From NCBI GenBank assembly GCA_956465555.1, contig OY101118.1:744001-808000 (forward strand): 64,000 nt of DNA, read 5' to 3'. The stretch comes from Nitzschia sp. pyKryTriq1 (Eukaryota; Bacillariophyta; Bacillariophyceae; Bacillariales; Bacillariaceae). Both the position numbers and the translations under genes were made by a program. Of the stretch, positions 51,895 through 61,600 are shown one piece after another. The stretch's first letter is position 1. The number at the start of each line of letters is the position of its first letter. The notes beneath the pieces are model-generated. The model did no database searches, was not told where the DNA came from, and saw only the letters and a program-made list of their open reading frames with translations.

Positions 51895-53709
51895 ATGCAC
51901 CGCATGCACCGCATGCATCGCATGACACGAGACACGACGAGTGAAGCCGTCGTCGTCAATTGTTTCGTCTCCATTTTAGTCCGTACGAGTAGGAGTAGTG
52001 CACTAAAACAGGTTGACATTGACAGTTCACTTCAAAGGACACCTCATTTGAATTCTTCAATTGATATCATGGGGACTGAAGAATCACCAGCAGCCACCAC
52101 GGTAGTAGCTTCGGAAACTCCTTCCGAAGAATTACCAAGTAGTTCTTCGCCTTCCGTCGCGGACAATGACGTCGTACCAGTACCCAACGGCACCACCGAG
52201 ACGGATGCGTCGCCTGCCGAAACTCAAGTGCACGAGCTCGGTGGTGACGCATCCGACATCTTCCTAGTCCCCCACACTGATGATTCGATTCCCGTCCGCG
52301 TTGGCTCCACATCCAGCGCCCGATTCAACATACTCTCCACCATGGTCGGAGGAGGATGTTTGTCGTTACCTCTTGCTTTCCAACAGTCCGGGAACGGGTT
52401 GCTGGGCCCAGTTATGTTGATTGTTACAGGGTTGATCACGGACTTTTGCTTTCGACTGCTAGTGGCTAGTGCGGTTCAGCTGAACGCTCCAAACTCAACC
52501 ATTCCTGGGAAGGACAGCTTTGAAAGCATCACGAGCGCTGCTTTTGGACCCAGGGCGTACGTCATGAGCATGTCGCTGGTGACAGCCATGTGCTTCTTCG
52601 GAGCGGTTGGATATTCCGTGCTGCTGAGGGATATGATGGAGCCCTTGAATGACTACTGGCCTTTTTTGACGGGCCTCCTCGCGCATGGATGGATCCACAA
52701 GAATTTTACCTTGTTTCTCGTCATTTTCATCGTGACTCCGGCCTGCACGCTCACCAATTTTACGGCGCTGCAAAATTGCGGAGCAGCTAGTATGACGTCC
52801 ATTCTCATTTTGGGGACGTGCATTGTTATTCGAAGTGTCCAGTGCAATATCCATGCCCCGCACCCCTGGTACACCTATGTCACTCTCTGGCCTGAGTCGC
52901 CTCGGGAACTCTTGGATGCCTTGCCTCTATACATTTCCTGCTTTGTATGCCATTACAATATCTTGCCCGTCCATAACGAATTGAAAAACCCGACCCCCGC
53001 ACGAGTCTCATGGTGGTTACGATCCACGACATGGTATGCGGTCGGGCTCTATATGATTATGGGTTTTAGTGGCTCGACCTATGGTCACTGCACAGAATCG
53101 GGGAAAGTCCACGGAAATGTATTATTGGATTTCGATGAAAATGATCCCCTCCTCATGGTAGGCCGTATGTGTTTGGCCTTGACCATCACACTGGCCTTCC
53201 CCATGTTGGTCATTCCAGCTCGAGATATTTTGCTGCGATCTATCATCTTGCCCTATATGAGGAATGAACGCCATAGCAGCACGCCAGCAGCTGCGGCCAC
53301 CATGGAAGATACTACTACTGCGGAGCAACTCCAAGAACCCCTATTGACGGATGAAGAGCGTCCCGCTGCTGAGGGAAATGAGCATGACGCCGAGTCGGAA
53401 GAGGAGGACACGGCCACGGCTTCCTTCTGGCTCCGCTTGGCCACGGCGACTGGAATCTTTTGGACGGCTGGTCTTGTCGCCAGTTGCGTGGCGAGTATTG
53501 ATCTCGTCTGGGATCTTCTAGGGAGCTCGCTGAGTATTTTGTTGAGCTATATTATTCCTTGCGGATGCTATTTGATGATCATGAAAGACGTATCTGGTGA
53601 CTCACGAACGACTTGGTCCAAGGCTCTTTGCTGGCTCTTGATTGTTTTTTTCGTGCCGTTGATGTTCATCTCTACGGGCAACGCGGTGGCAAACACATTT
53701 TTCAGCTAA
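51895..53709 (+). CDS. AAAP (SLC38/SNAT-type) amino-acid transporter 2
   Basis: 604 residues if translation starts at ATG 51895. A second good candidate is ATG 52069 (ATCATGGGGACTG), which gives 546 residues. The first 12 residues of the long form are a repeated MHRMHRMHRM from a 9-bp tandem repeat, which makes the upstream start doubtful. The transporter core has SSARFNILSTMVGGGCLSLP (AAAP TM1 with GxGxLxLP), TDFCFRLLVASAVQL, about nine more helices, LPLYISCFVCHYNILPVHNEL (TM6 block parallel to CHQNIFPIVNEL of transporter 1), and DENDPLLMVGRMCLALTITL. A Glu/Ala-rich loop (about 470-510) separates the last helices. It is the same family as transporter 1 but only distantly related, so the pair is not a recent tandem duplicate. 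Confidence 0.86.
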   Translation: MHRMHRMHRMTRDTTSEAVVVNCFVSILVRTSRSSALKQVDIDSSLQRTPHLNSSIDIMGTEESPAATTVVASETPSEELPSSSSPSVADNDVVPVPNGTTETDASPAETQVHELGGDASDIFLVPHTDDSIPVRVGSTSSARFNILSTMVGGGCLSLPLAFQQSGNGLLGPVMLIVTGLITDFCFRLLVASAVQLNAPNSTIPGKDSFESITSAAFGPRAYVMSMSLVTAMCFFGAVGYSVLLRDMMEPLNDYWPFLTGLLAHGWIHKNFTLFLVIFIVTPACTLTNFTALQNCGAASMTSILILGTCIVIRSVQCNIHAPHPWYTYVTLWPESPRELLDALPLYISCFVCHYNILPVHNELKNPTPARVSWWLRSTTWYAVGLYMIMGFSGSTYGHCTESGKVHGNVLLDFDENDPLLMVGRMCLALTITLAFPMLVIPARDILLRSIILPYMRNERHSSTPAAAATMEDTTTAEQLQEPLLTDEERPAAEGNEHDAESEEEDTATASFWLRLATATGIFWTAGLVASCVASIDLVWDLLGSSLSILLSYIIPCGCYLMIMKDVSGDSRTTWSKALCWLLIVFFVPLMFISTGNAVANTFFS

Positions 53710-54009
53710 ATACTACAGTAATACTACAAGGTATAGAGCTACTCTGATGGGATGTTCTCTCTACTAGAGTCAAGGGTTTTCTACGTCGACTCTGATGGGA
53801 TAGTCTAGTCAAGGGATTTCTAGTAGAAAAGTCAATGAACATAGAACATGTATAATCGTATGGTAAATATGTGTACCATGAAACGTCGACCGCTACATGG
53901 CCGTTGCCTTTCAAAGTAAATAATACATCAAAAAACGACAAGGGTATGAGATGAACAGAAAACATAAAGAAGAAGATGATGACATAAACTTTGTACCCGG
54001 CATGTTTGT
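53710..54009. other. Convergent intergenic region
   Basis: Contains a 20-25-bp direct repeat: ACTCTGATGGGAT at 53742 and 53791, each followed by (T)CTAGTAGA/AGTCAAGGG-type words (AGAGTCAAGGGTTTTCTA; TAGTCAAGGGATTTCTA). No gene. Confidence 0.5.
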
Positions 54010-54984
54010 TTATGACGAAACACTCCCCGACTCGGAGGAAGAATCCGAGTGGATGAATTGCGCGCTCGGTGTGTTGTCAAAGAAAAACTTGACCGTAGTC
54101 TGCTTTCTGTGTTGCATCGAGTGATCTTCGGACACGTAGTAAAAATATTGCCCAGCAATGGCCATTGCACTTTGGAGGTGCCACAGGGAATGACCCTGCC
54201 AGAGACTATCTGGGTGACATAGCGGGCCTGCCGACTCGGAGGATTTCCACGTCAAGACAGCGAATAGGAAAAAGGCAATGTTCGAGAGGAGAATTCTGCG
54301 TGCCTCCTTATTGTATTTGGCGGTATCTTCGTCAATGTTGAACACTTCAATCGCCCAAGACGCCACGACCATCGTTGTGAAAAGACGTCTAGTTTGCTCT
54401 GGAGTGCCGATGCATATGGTCCAGTAAATCAACCATGCACTCAACAAGCAGTAGCTCCAGATTGCCTGCTGTCTATTCAACGTCTTGCTCTTGACAAAGG
54501 GGTAGAGTAGGCTAAATGCTGCGACGAGGTACATGGCAATCATGTCGACTTGGCGACCCCAAGTTGTGAATGACGCATGCAAACAGGTGCTTCCGACTCC
54601 CAAGAGGCAGGAGGCCACTGCATACATAGTAGAATATAGCTTGTTCTCGGTGATTGGGTTCGATCTAGTCTCCCACCATTCCTTCGAAGGGAAACTTCGA
54701 GAATCTGCAGCGTATGCGATTAAAAGTCCAGATACGACGAACCACAAGTTTGAAATTGTGTTCATGGGCTGTGCGAACCAGGCATCCCCAGGCTTCTCGC
54801 CTCGGGGTCTCTCACAGTAACAGTCGGCTGTGACAAGGTAGTCTTCGTAGCAGTTTGATGTGACAGATCCCGGCCAGCCTGCAGCCGCGGCAAGATAAAC
54901 GAGATAAAATGAGTAAGTTGTTACAGCCAAAGTAGTGGATACGGCTGCCCAGTTTTTCTTTTTTGACGATGTCATGGTTTCCAT
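54010..54984 (-). CDS. Alkaline ceramidase-family (CREST) membrane protein
   Basis: 324 residues from ATG 54984 (the in-frame codon at 54990 is TTG). Multi-pass protein: TM1 VSTTLAVTTYSFYLVYLAAA; a loop with CYEDYLVTADCYCERP; AQPMNTISNLWFVVSGLLIA (family Q..NT.SNL.F motif); MYAVASCLLGVGSTCLHASF (G.GS...H, first metal His); GRQVDMIAMYLVAAFSLLYP (Asp of the D....M motif); then three more helices and GHSLWHLQSAMAIAG, the H...H pair of the CREST superfamily. These conserved Ser/His/Asp/His residues form the zinc site of alkaline ceramidases and PAQR-like hydrolases. Predicted amide hydrolase acting on ceramide-like lipids in ER/Golgi; exact substrate unproven. The C-terminus is Ser-rich and acidic. 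Confidence 0.8.
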   Translation of the reverse strand: METMTSSKKKNWAAVSTTLAVTTYSFYLVYLAAAAGWPGSVTSNCYEDYLVTADCYCERPRGEKPGDAWFAQPMNTISNLWFVVSGLLIAYAADSRSFPSKEWWETRSNPITENKLYSTMYAVASCLLGVGSTCLHASFTTWGRQVDMIAMYLVAAFSLLYPFVKSKTLNRQQAIWSYCLLSAWLIYWTICIGTPEQTRRLFTTMVVASWAIEVFNIDEDTAKYNKEARRILLSNIAFFLFAVLTWKSSESAGPLCHPDSLWQGHSLWHLQSAMAIAGQYFYYVSEDHSMQHRKQTTVKFFFDNTPSAQFIHSDSSSESGSVSS

Positions 54985-55694
54985 CTTCAAGTTTTTACTT
55001 TTGATGATCTTCTGTTGGCAACTTTTGTGTTGATGATCCTGACTGTTAGTCTTTATGAGGTTTGCCGGTACAATATGTGGAGTGGCGAAGGTTGTTTGAG
55101 ATCAAATCGAATGGATGTAATATCGTTCCCGTCGATCATAGATGATTCTTGAGAAGCCAAAATTTAGTACGAATACGTAAGTTTGCTTTGATGGCTTTGG
55201 GCTTCGCCGTTGATGCATGGTGTTCGATCGAAATCGATCGCAGAGTTCTCAATTAATTTGCAGTCAGTTTTTCTACTTTATTTACTGTACAAGCACTTGC
55301 CGCCGACGCAGTGTGGTGGTCGGTGTGTCGTGTTTGTTCTCTCATCCAATTCGTTCGTCAAATAAATTCTTTTAGACGCGACCCCTCGACTGTACCCGTG
55401 CTGTACTGTATACTACGTACCTGGTACTGATGCATGGTACAGTACCAGGTACGAAGTTACAGTACCAGTTCTTGCATTCATACGAGCGCAGCCGGCCCCC
55501 GGCGGGTAGCTCTTTCGTAGACTATACTGGTACGGGTACTTGTACCTGGTACCATCATGCATCTACGCAATTTCGTTTGGGGACAGAATGCCGTTAAATG
55601 GAATTGTGTTCATTCAATAAGTAAACATAGTCCACGTGTCAATTGTCACTTAAAGTAATGAATTCCACCGTCAGAATCCAACGACCTCGACAGT

Positions 55695-55930
55695 TAGTAC
55701 TGTACTCGTATTCGTATCTCTACTCTACTACTACTACTACTACTCTCTACAGAGAGAGAAGAGTAGTACTCTACTCTAGCTAGTAGTAGCTACCTACCAG
55801 TTACCTACTACCGGTATCCTAGCTACTACTCTACTACTACTAGTAGAGAGCTACTACTACTAGCTACTAGTAGCTAGTAGAGAGTAGCTACTCTCTAGCT
55901 AGTAGAGAGCTAGAGCTCTACGAAGGAGTA
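55695..55930. repeat. CTA/TAG palindromic low-complexity tract
   Basis: About 235 bases of interleaved (CTA)n, (TAG)n and (CT/GA)n words such as CTACTACTACTACTACTCTC, AGCTAGTAGTAGCTACC and TAGAGAGCTAGAGCTCTACG. Because CTA and TAG are reverse complements, the tract can fold on itself in many registers. Smaller versions occur at 24045-24125 and 36625-36790. Confidence 0.85.
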
Positions 55931-56029
55931 GATGATTAGAGTAGAGTAAGAGAGGGAGGGACGCCTATACAGACAATACTACGTCACATGCAATTGCTAA
56001 CAGGAAAACCATTCAGTCGACCCGACACA

Positions 56030-56058
56030 GGGGTAAATAAGAGTCTTATTTACCCCTG
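56030..56058. terminator. Perfect inverted repeat 3' of PWP1 (possible structured 3' end)
   Basis: GGGGTAAATAAGA and TCTTATTTACCCC form a 13-bp perfect stem with almost no loop (AGAGTCT centre). It lies about 110 bases beyond the PWP1 stop codon. Role as a transcript-end structure is only a guess. Confidence 0.35.
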
Positions 56059-56166
56059 AGCCGACAAGAAGAGAAGAGATCCTTTTAATCAACTTCTCTC
56101 TACTCTGTTACAGCAGGACTTCTCTGAGTGAAGAGTCAAAGCTGATATATCACCAAACTATAAGTT

Positions 56167-58079
56167 TTATCTCCGGACTTTGTGCGCCTTCTTATTCTTG
56201 TTGTCTTTCTTCTTTTTGCTCTTCGTTGTCTGCTTAATTGGCTCCACTTGATCAGTCGTCACTGTGTTGGGTTGCGGAGACATCATGGCATCAAATGATT
56301 CCTTCTGATCGGTAGGAGCTGTTTCTACAGGCTCAGGCACCGTCTCGCTCCCGATCCTGCTGGCGAATCGTTTCTGAATGGAAATTTCGCGCGTCATGTC
56401 CCAAATCGCTAACTCCTTTCCGCCACCCGCACAGCCCATAAGCCATGGGGATGACGGGTAGAAATTCACGGTGTATAGTTTTCCAACACCCATGTCCTTA
56501 TTCCCACAGGCCTGCGGGGGACCTGTTGCGGTATCTTCAGTTGAATTGTAGGTATCCCACAGTGTGACAGACTTATCGACAGAACATGTTGCCAACATTC
56601 CAGGCACACTCGGGTTGTAGGAGAGGTCGCTCACTCCACCAAACTCATTCGCGACCACAGACCACAACGGGGTTTTGTCAGAAAACTTACGCACGTCCCA
56701 GCAAGTAAGTGTTCCATCTTCGCTGGCGGCAGTCAAATACTCAGGTGTAAAGGGATCCCACGCAAGTGCCTCACAATCGGCTGGTATTTTCACCTTCTTG
56801 ATATTCTCCTGAGATCTCGCATCAACCAATGCGACTGTTCGGTCGTACGATCCGGTTGCCAGTAGCGTGCCTTCTTTTGGATGCCACAGGACGGCCTGAA
56901 CCTTGTCCTTGTGATGGGTGTAAGTAGATGCACAGCACTCGTCTGTGTTTGCTCTCGTCACATCCCACAACTTCACTGTACAGTCTGCGGAGCCACTTGC
57001 GATTACCTGTCGGTGCACTTTGTTCCACGAAACAGACATAACAGCGTCAGTGTGGCTCCCTACCCTGAGGGAAGGTCCACGGTTGAGTTTGAGTTTCTTT
57101 TTGTTTTTACTTGATGCGTTCATCATATTGTGTCGCATAATATCATCAGCCATTGAAGTATCTTCTCCACCCAGTACACAAGAGGGTTCTAAAGCATTCA
57201 AAACGTCCAGATTCCAGATTTCAATCCCAGGTGTAAATGTTCCTACCGCGCAGAAGTTACCAGCGGATCCCTGTGGCGAAATATCTCCATGAGCCAGGCA
57301 CAATGGAAACGAAGGAAGTGGAATATCGTGGTGCACAAACAGATTCCCCGTCTTTTGCTCGTATACATGGACCTCCAACGATGCAAAATCCTACATGATT
57401 CAATCCATGTTGGTTGAGAACGATAGGCCCCGAAATCAATACACAACACCTCAATGAAAAAACTCACATCCTCTGTTTTCGCAGATATAATAATGGCATC
57501 GCCATCCTGGATTTGTACGTCTTCCGCATCACTGTCATCATCATCATCATCGTCGTCGTCAGGCATGTCCATGTAAGTCGGTGCATTGGTTCCTACATGA
57601 GACAAACCTAGTGATGTCAAACCCTCCACGTCAATGGGTGTGTATTCTCGAGTATCTGGGACATCGTCCAGATCATCGCTGTCGTCGCTATCATACGAAT
57701 TCATGTCGTCGTCAGTCTTCATCTGATGATTTTCCTCTTCTTCATCTTCGATAAAATCCTCGTTTTCGCTATCTTCGTCATCTTCGACCAACAGATTGCC
57801 GATAGTGGCGCCCTGAACGGCGTCGTTCTCGTCTTCGTCGCTGGAATATTCATCCATTCGTAGGTCCGCGGGTAGAGTATTTTCGATTTTGGGGAGCTTG
57901 GAGCTAGACTTTTTATCAGTCTTGGGTGGGACAGGATCCTTCTCAATCTCCGCGACTTCGCCATCAAGATTTTGCTCTTCCATCATCTTAATCATTTCGA
58001 GCTCTGCCGCACTGAATTCATATTTCTTTGGATTGGGGTCCGCTACTCCGGCGGGGACCCATTCGATCGATGAAATCAT
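56167..58079 (-). CDS. PWP1: PWP1-type WD40 protein (ribosome biogenesis)
   Basis: Two exons: 58079-57468 and 57390-56167, with a 77-nt intron (GAT|GTGAGT...ATGTAG|GAT, phase 0); 611 residues from ATG 58079. The start MISSIEWVPAGVADPNPKKY is typical of PWP1, followed by a long acidic region (DDDDDDDDDSDAED and others, about 85-200). The second exon carries the beta-propeller with PWP1 hallmarks: GIEIWNLDVLNALEPSCVLG, GSHTDAVMSVSWNK, VIASGSADCTVKLWDV, HKDKVQAVLWHP, LLATGSYDRTVALVD, YLTAASEDGTLTCWDVRK and MLATCSVDKSVTLWD. The C-terminus is Lys-rich (KSKKKKDNKNKKAHKVRR), a nuclear/nucleolar signal. PWP1 works in large-subunit rRNA processing and Pol I chromatin in fungi and animals. Confidence 0.93.
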
Positions 58080-58610
58080 CTTGATGCTTTGTTTTCAATC
58101 CTATATGTAGTATACTTTCGAGAGAATGTGAGGTGAATAGTAAGGGGGAACAACTGTTTTCTGTTGATGCTGTTGATGACTTCTTTCTTCTGTCTTAAGC
58201 TATACACATTTTTATAGGTGGGTAGAAGATGCTGCCGATCCTTGAATTTTGGTGGTTCCGAGCGAGGATCTGCATCGGTTGAAAGGCAGACCAACAGAAG
58301 GGATACGGAATACGGACGGACAACTACAGTACAGTAACTGACAATACGGACGATGATGATAATGGTGCTGAGATATGACTCTTCCGACTGCGTTTTGGCC
58401 CCGCTATTTTTCAATTTCAGATACAACTACCGGTAGTAATACTAGACTACTACACTAAGAGTAGCCAGCGAGTACATGTGTAGACAAGGGAGGGTTTCTG
58501 CTTTCTGCATAGCCAACTACGAAGCGGACACTAAGCATTACGTTATGTAAGGTAAATAGTACACTGCTAGTACACCCTTTATTCGAATTTGAGCCATGAC
58601 AAAAATCGGT
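58080..58610. other. Intergenic region
   Basis: Between PWP1 (-) and the multidomain enzyme (-). This is the 5' side of PWP1. No gene; a few GTAC/CCGG words near 58320-58440. Confidence 0.35.
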
Positions 58611-61600
58611 TTAACGACGGTATTTGCGCGTCAACATTTTTCGGAGGGCATCCCATTCACAAGCTCCTGGTAGGAAATCCGGTAATACAGACTGCTCGGC
58701 TGCGTGGGCAAGCACTTTTTCGCTAGGGAAATTGATTTTCTGGCCCGTTTGAAGACAGGTCAATTGTGTCTGGCAAGCCTTGTCGAAATAATACGCCAAG
58801 ACCCACGCTTCTCCAAGTGTTCGGCCGAAGGTACAGAAACCGTGATTTTCCATTAGCAAAGTGTTGACATTCCCTTCCTTGATCGCACTGCCGATTAGCG
58901 CCTGCTCTTCGCGGTCGTTACTGACACCGTGCCACGGGTGGCGGGCCACACGTCCAATGAAAGGCGCAGCCTCCTGAGCTAGTGGTACGAATCCCATCTC
59001 GAGGCAGGAAACGGCAACAGTCGCAGGGGTGTGCAAATGCACGATTGCTTTGATGTCAGATCGAGTCTTGTAGACAGCTTCGTGGATAATGTCTGCGGTG
59101 ACATTCCCGGAGCTCTTGACTAGATCGTTCGGCCCAATATCATCGAACATGCGACTTCCCGGAGTAATCAAGAAGGATCCGTCGGAGAGGAGAACCGAAA
59201 TGTGGTTCCAGACGAGCTCGTCCATATCAAACTCACGAGTGATGCGGTAGCAATCACTCAATTCCAGGCGCATACGTTGCTCCTCCAATCGAAGGATTCC
59301 ACGTTCTTCGAGAGTATCTTCGATCTGGTTTGGAATATCTTCGACCAATTCCTTACGCACATATGTAGTATTGGTTGCGAAGTGAGGTGTAATGGTACAG
59401 TTCTTCATTCCCCAGAGTTTGTGGTCCGGTGGCAACGGTTCGGGATCAGTGGTATCAAGAATGGCATGTCGAATAAGACCTTCATCCAGAGCCTTGAGCA
59501 TTCCAACTGTATCGACGACCTTTCCGCGTGCCATGTTAATGAAGATGGCGCTTTCCTTCATCAGATGGAACGAAGAGTAGTTGATCAAGCCAGTTGTCGC
59601 AGGTGTCAAGGGCGTCATGGGAACGATCACATCGCAAGTACTTAGCAGATCAGCGATCCCAACGTGGTACATATGATGGGTACCGTCTTCAAAGCGGCAC
59701 CGGATGCCTTCCGGAACATGGTAGACAAGTTCACAGCTGTTGGAGAGAGATCGAATTCGTCGAGCGGTTTCAATTGCAATTGCACCCATACCGATAAATC
59801 CGATCTTACTATCGTCAAGATCGACTCCATCAGAGTTCCAGGTCAAGTTCCAGGATGCCCCGGGGAAAGGTACTCCAACATTTTGGAAACCATTTCTGAG
59901 TCCGAAAATAATGTTGGACAATAAATAGTCAGCGACAGATTTAACAATCTGATCACGAGCAGCCCGACGGATTCGGATACCACGCTCTTGAGCAGCGGCG
60001 ACGTCGATGTGATCTAAACCTGCAGACAAGGTTACGATCAATCTTGTCGTACTTGGGAGCGCCATGATTTTATCACGGGGGAGTTTTTCCTTTATGTTCA
60101 CAACAAGGACATCCGTACCGAATTTGAGGTCTCCATCTAGCTCATTGACGGAGTAGTTCATCATGGATCGAGGCTCAGGTGCAACCGGAGGGGTGCTGTA
60201 GAAAACAACGTCGTAGGGTTTTCGGGCAGCGATGATACCCCACTTGAAGACGCCACGGTCCGCTTGTCCGATGCGGCTGCTCAACCGGCTACGGTGGGTT
60301 TTGAGGAGCTGCAAGTTGCGGCCGCTGTATTCACCCGACTCCATCATAGAAATGATCTTCTGCAACAGTCCCTGCAAGGAAACACGGATTTCCGCAGTAC
60401 AGTCAATAAACTTGACTTCGCTCCACCCGGCACTAGTTGCAAGCGCCACGCATTGGGTTGGAGTGGTCCAGTCCGTAATACCATGCTCTTTCACGAACTT
60501 CTCGACCTCTTCCTCTCGGTCCTTTCCATCACCCCTCATCAGATCCGAAATCATCAGCCAACCGCCACCCTTCGTGACGCGGAAAGCTTCCTTGAATGCA
60601 TCAAGTTTGTCGAAAGCGTGGATGAAGGCGTCCTGCGACATGCAGCCGTCAAAATAGTTCGAATAGTCCGAATTTAGACGTTCGAATGTGCCAAGTTGAA
60701 CGTCAATTTGGCTCCCTAGTCCCTGCTCATCAGAGAGATTTCTGTTCTCAGCGCTTTGTTTGGGGTCGATGTCGATGCACGTTAAGTGAATTCGTTTGTC
60801 TTGTTTGCAAATAAATCGAGCTGCTGAACCGTTACCAGATCCGAGGTCGAGGTAGTTGGCCCGCTCCGGCGCGATATTATTAGCACTTTGAGAGGACAAA
60901 GAGCGGAAAACAGGGCACATGCCTCTGGCGCGAGCCCAGAGCCAATCGGTCATTCGATCAGAAGATTGATGCATGACAGTTCCTAGTCCAAAGAGACGAG
61001 CATTCTCGTCCTCTTCAAGGGCATGAAGCATGAGATCATGGAATTTACGCTTGGCGATAACATCATCACTGGTGATGATACCATGAAGATGGAGCTTTTT
61101 GCGCATGACGGTTGATCCAAGCTCAAACGCGTCGTTGAACGAGAGTGTAGACTTTTCGCACATGCTATACGCTTGAGCAATCTCGCCCAAGTCACTCATG
61201 CCATCGACAACCTCAAGGATGTTTCGCTTTTGAAGTTCGAGCATCGCATTTTCTCGTTCGGCATGAGCCGCAGGCAAGAAGTCGTCGGAGAGCGTAATGA
61301 TGGCCTTACAGTGGACTTCGCCGACAGTTTTCTTATCAAGGACTGGGCAGGCTTTAGAGCAAAAGACAATCACGTCCCACTTGTTCTCCTTCGACATGGC
61401 CTTGTCCCATGGAAGAAAGGCTCTGGGCGGGATAGTTGAATCCTCACATTTAGCCTTGCCGGGATCACTCAAGAACACCGTATCTGTTTCTCTAGTGAGC
61501 AAGAAGTATAGCTCACGTGAGAGCGGTGTAACTCCCATCAAGACAATGCGATTTGAGGTCCATTTCTCAGTCTTGACGAGAGTAATAATTGATCCAAACG

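Larger units (their letters stand above)
54985..56166. other. Intergenic region with extended CTA/TAG low-complexity block
   Basis: No gene. At 55400-55560 there is a cluster of GTAC palindromes (GTACCTGGTACTGATGC, ATGGTACAGTACCAGGTACG, TACTTGTACCTGGTACC). At about 55695-55930 the sequence is built almost entirely from CTA, TAG, AGAG and CTCT words (separate repeat entry). At 56030-56055, GGGGTAAATAAGAGTCTTATTTACCCC is a perfect inverted repeat. Confidence 0.6.

Noticed and set aside
47734-53709. Two AAAP transporters as a recent tandem duplicate
   Set aside because: They share only family motifs (GxGxLxLP, FxCHxNI-PxxNEL), lie on opposite strands and differ strongly elsewhere; likely independent family members.
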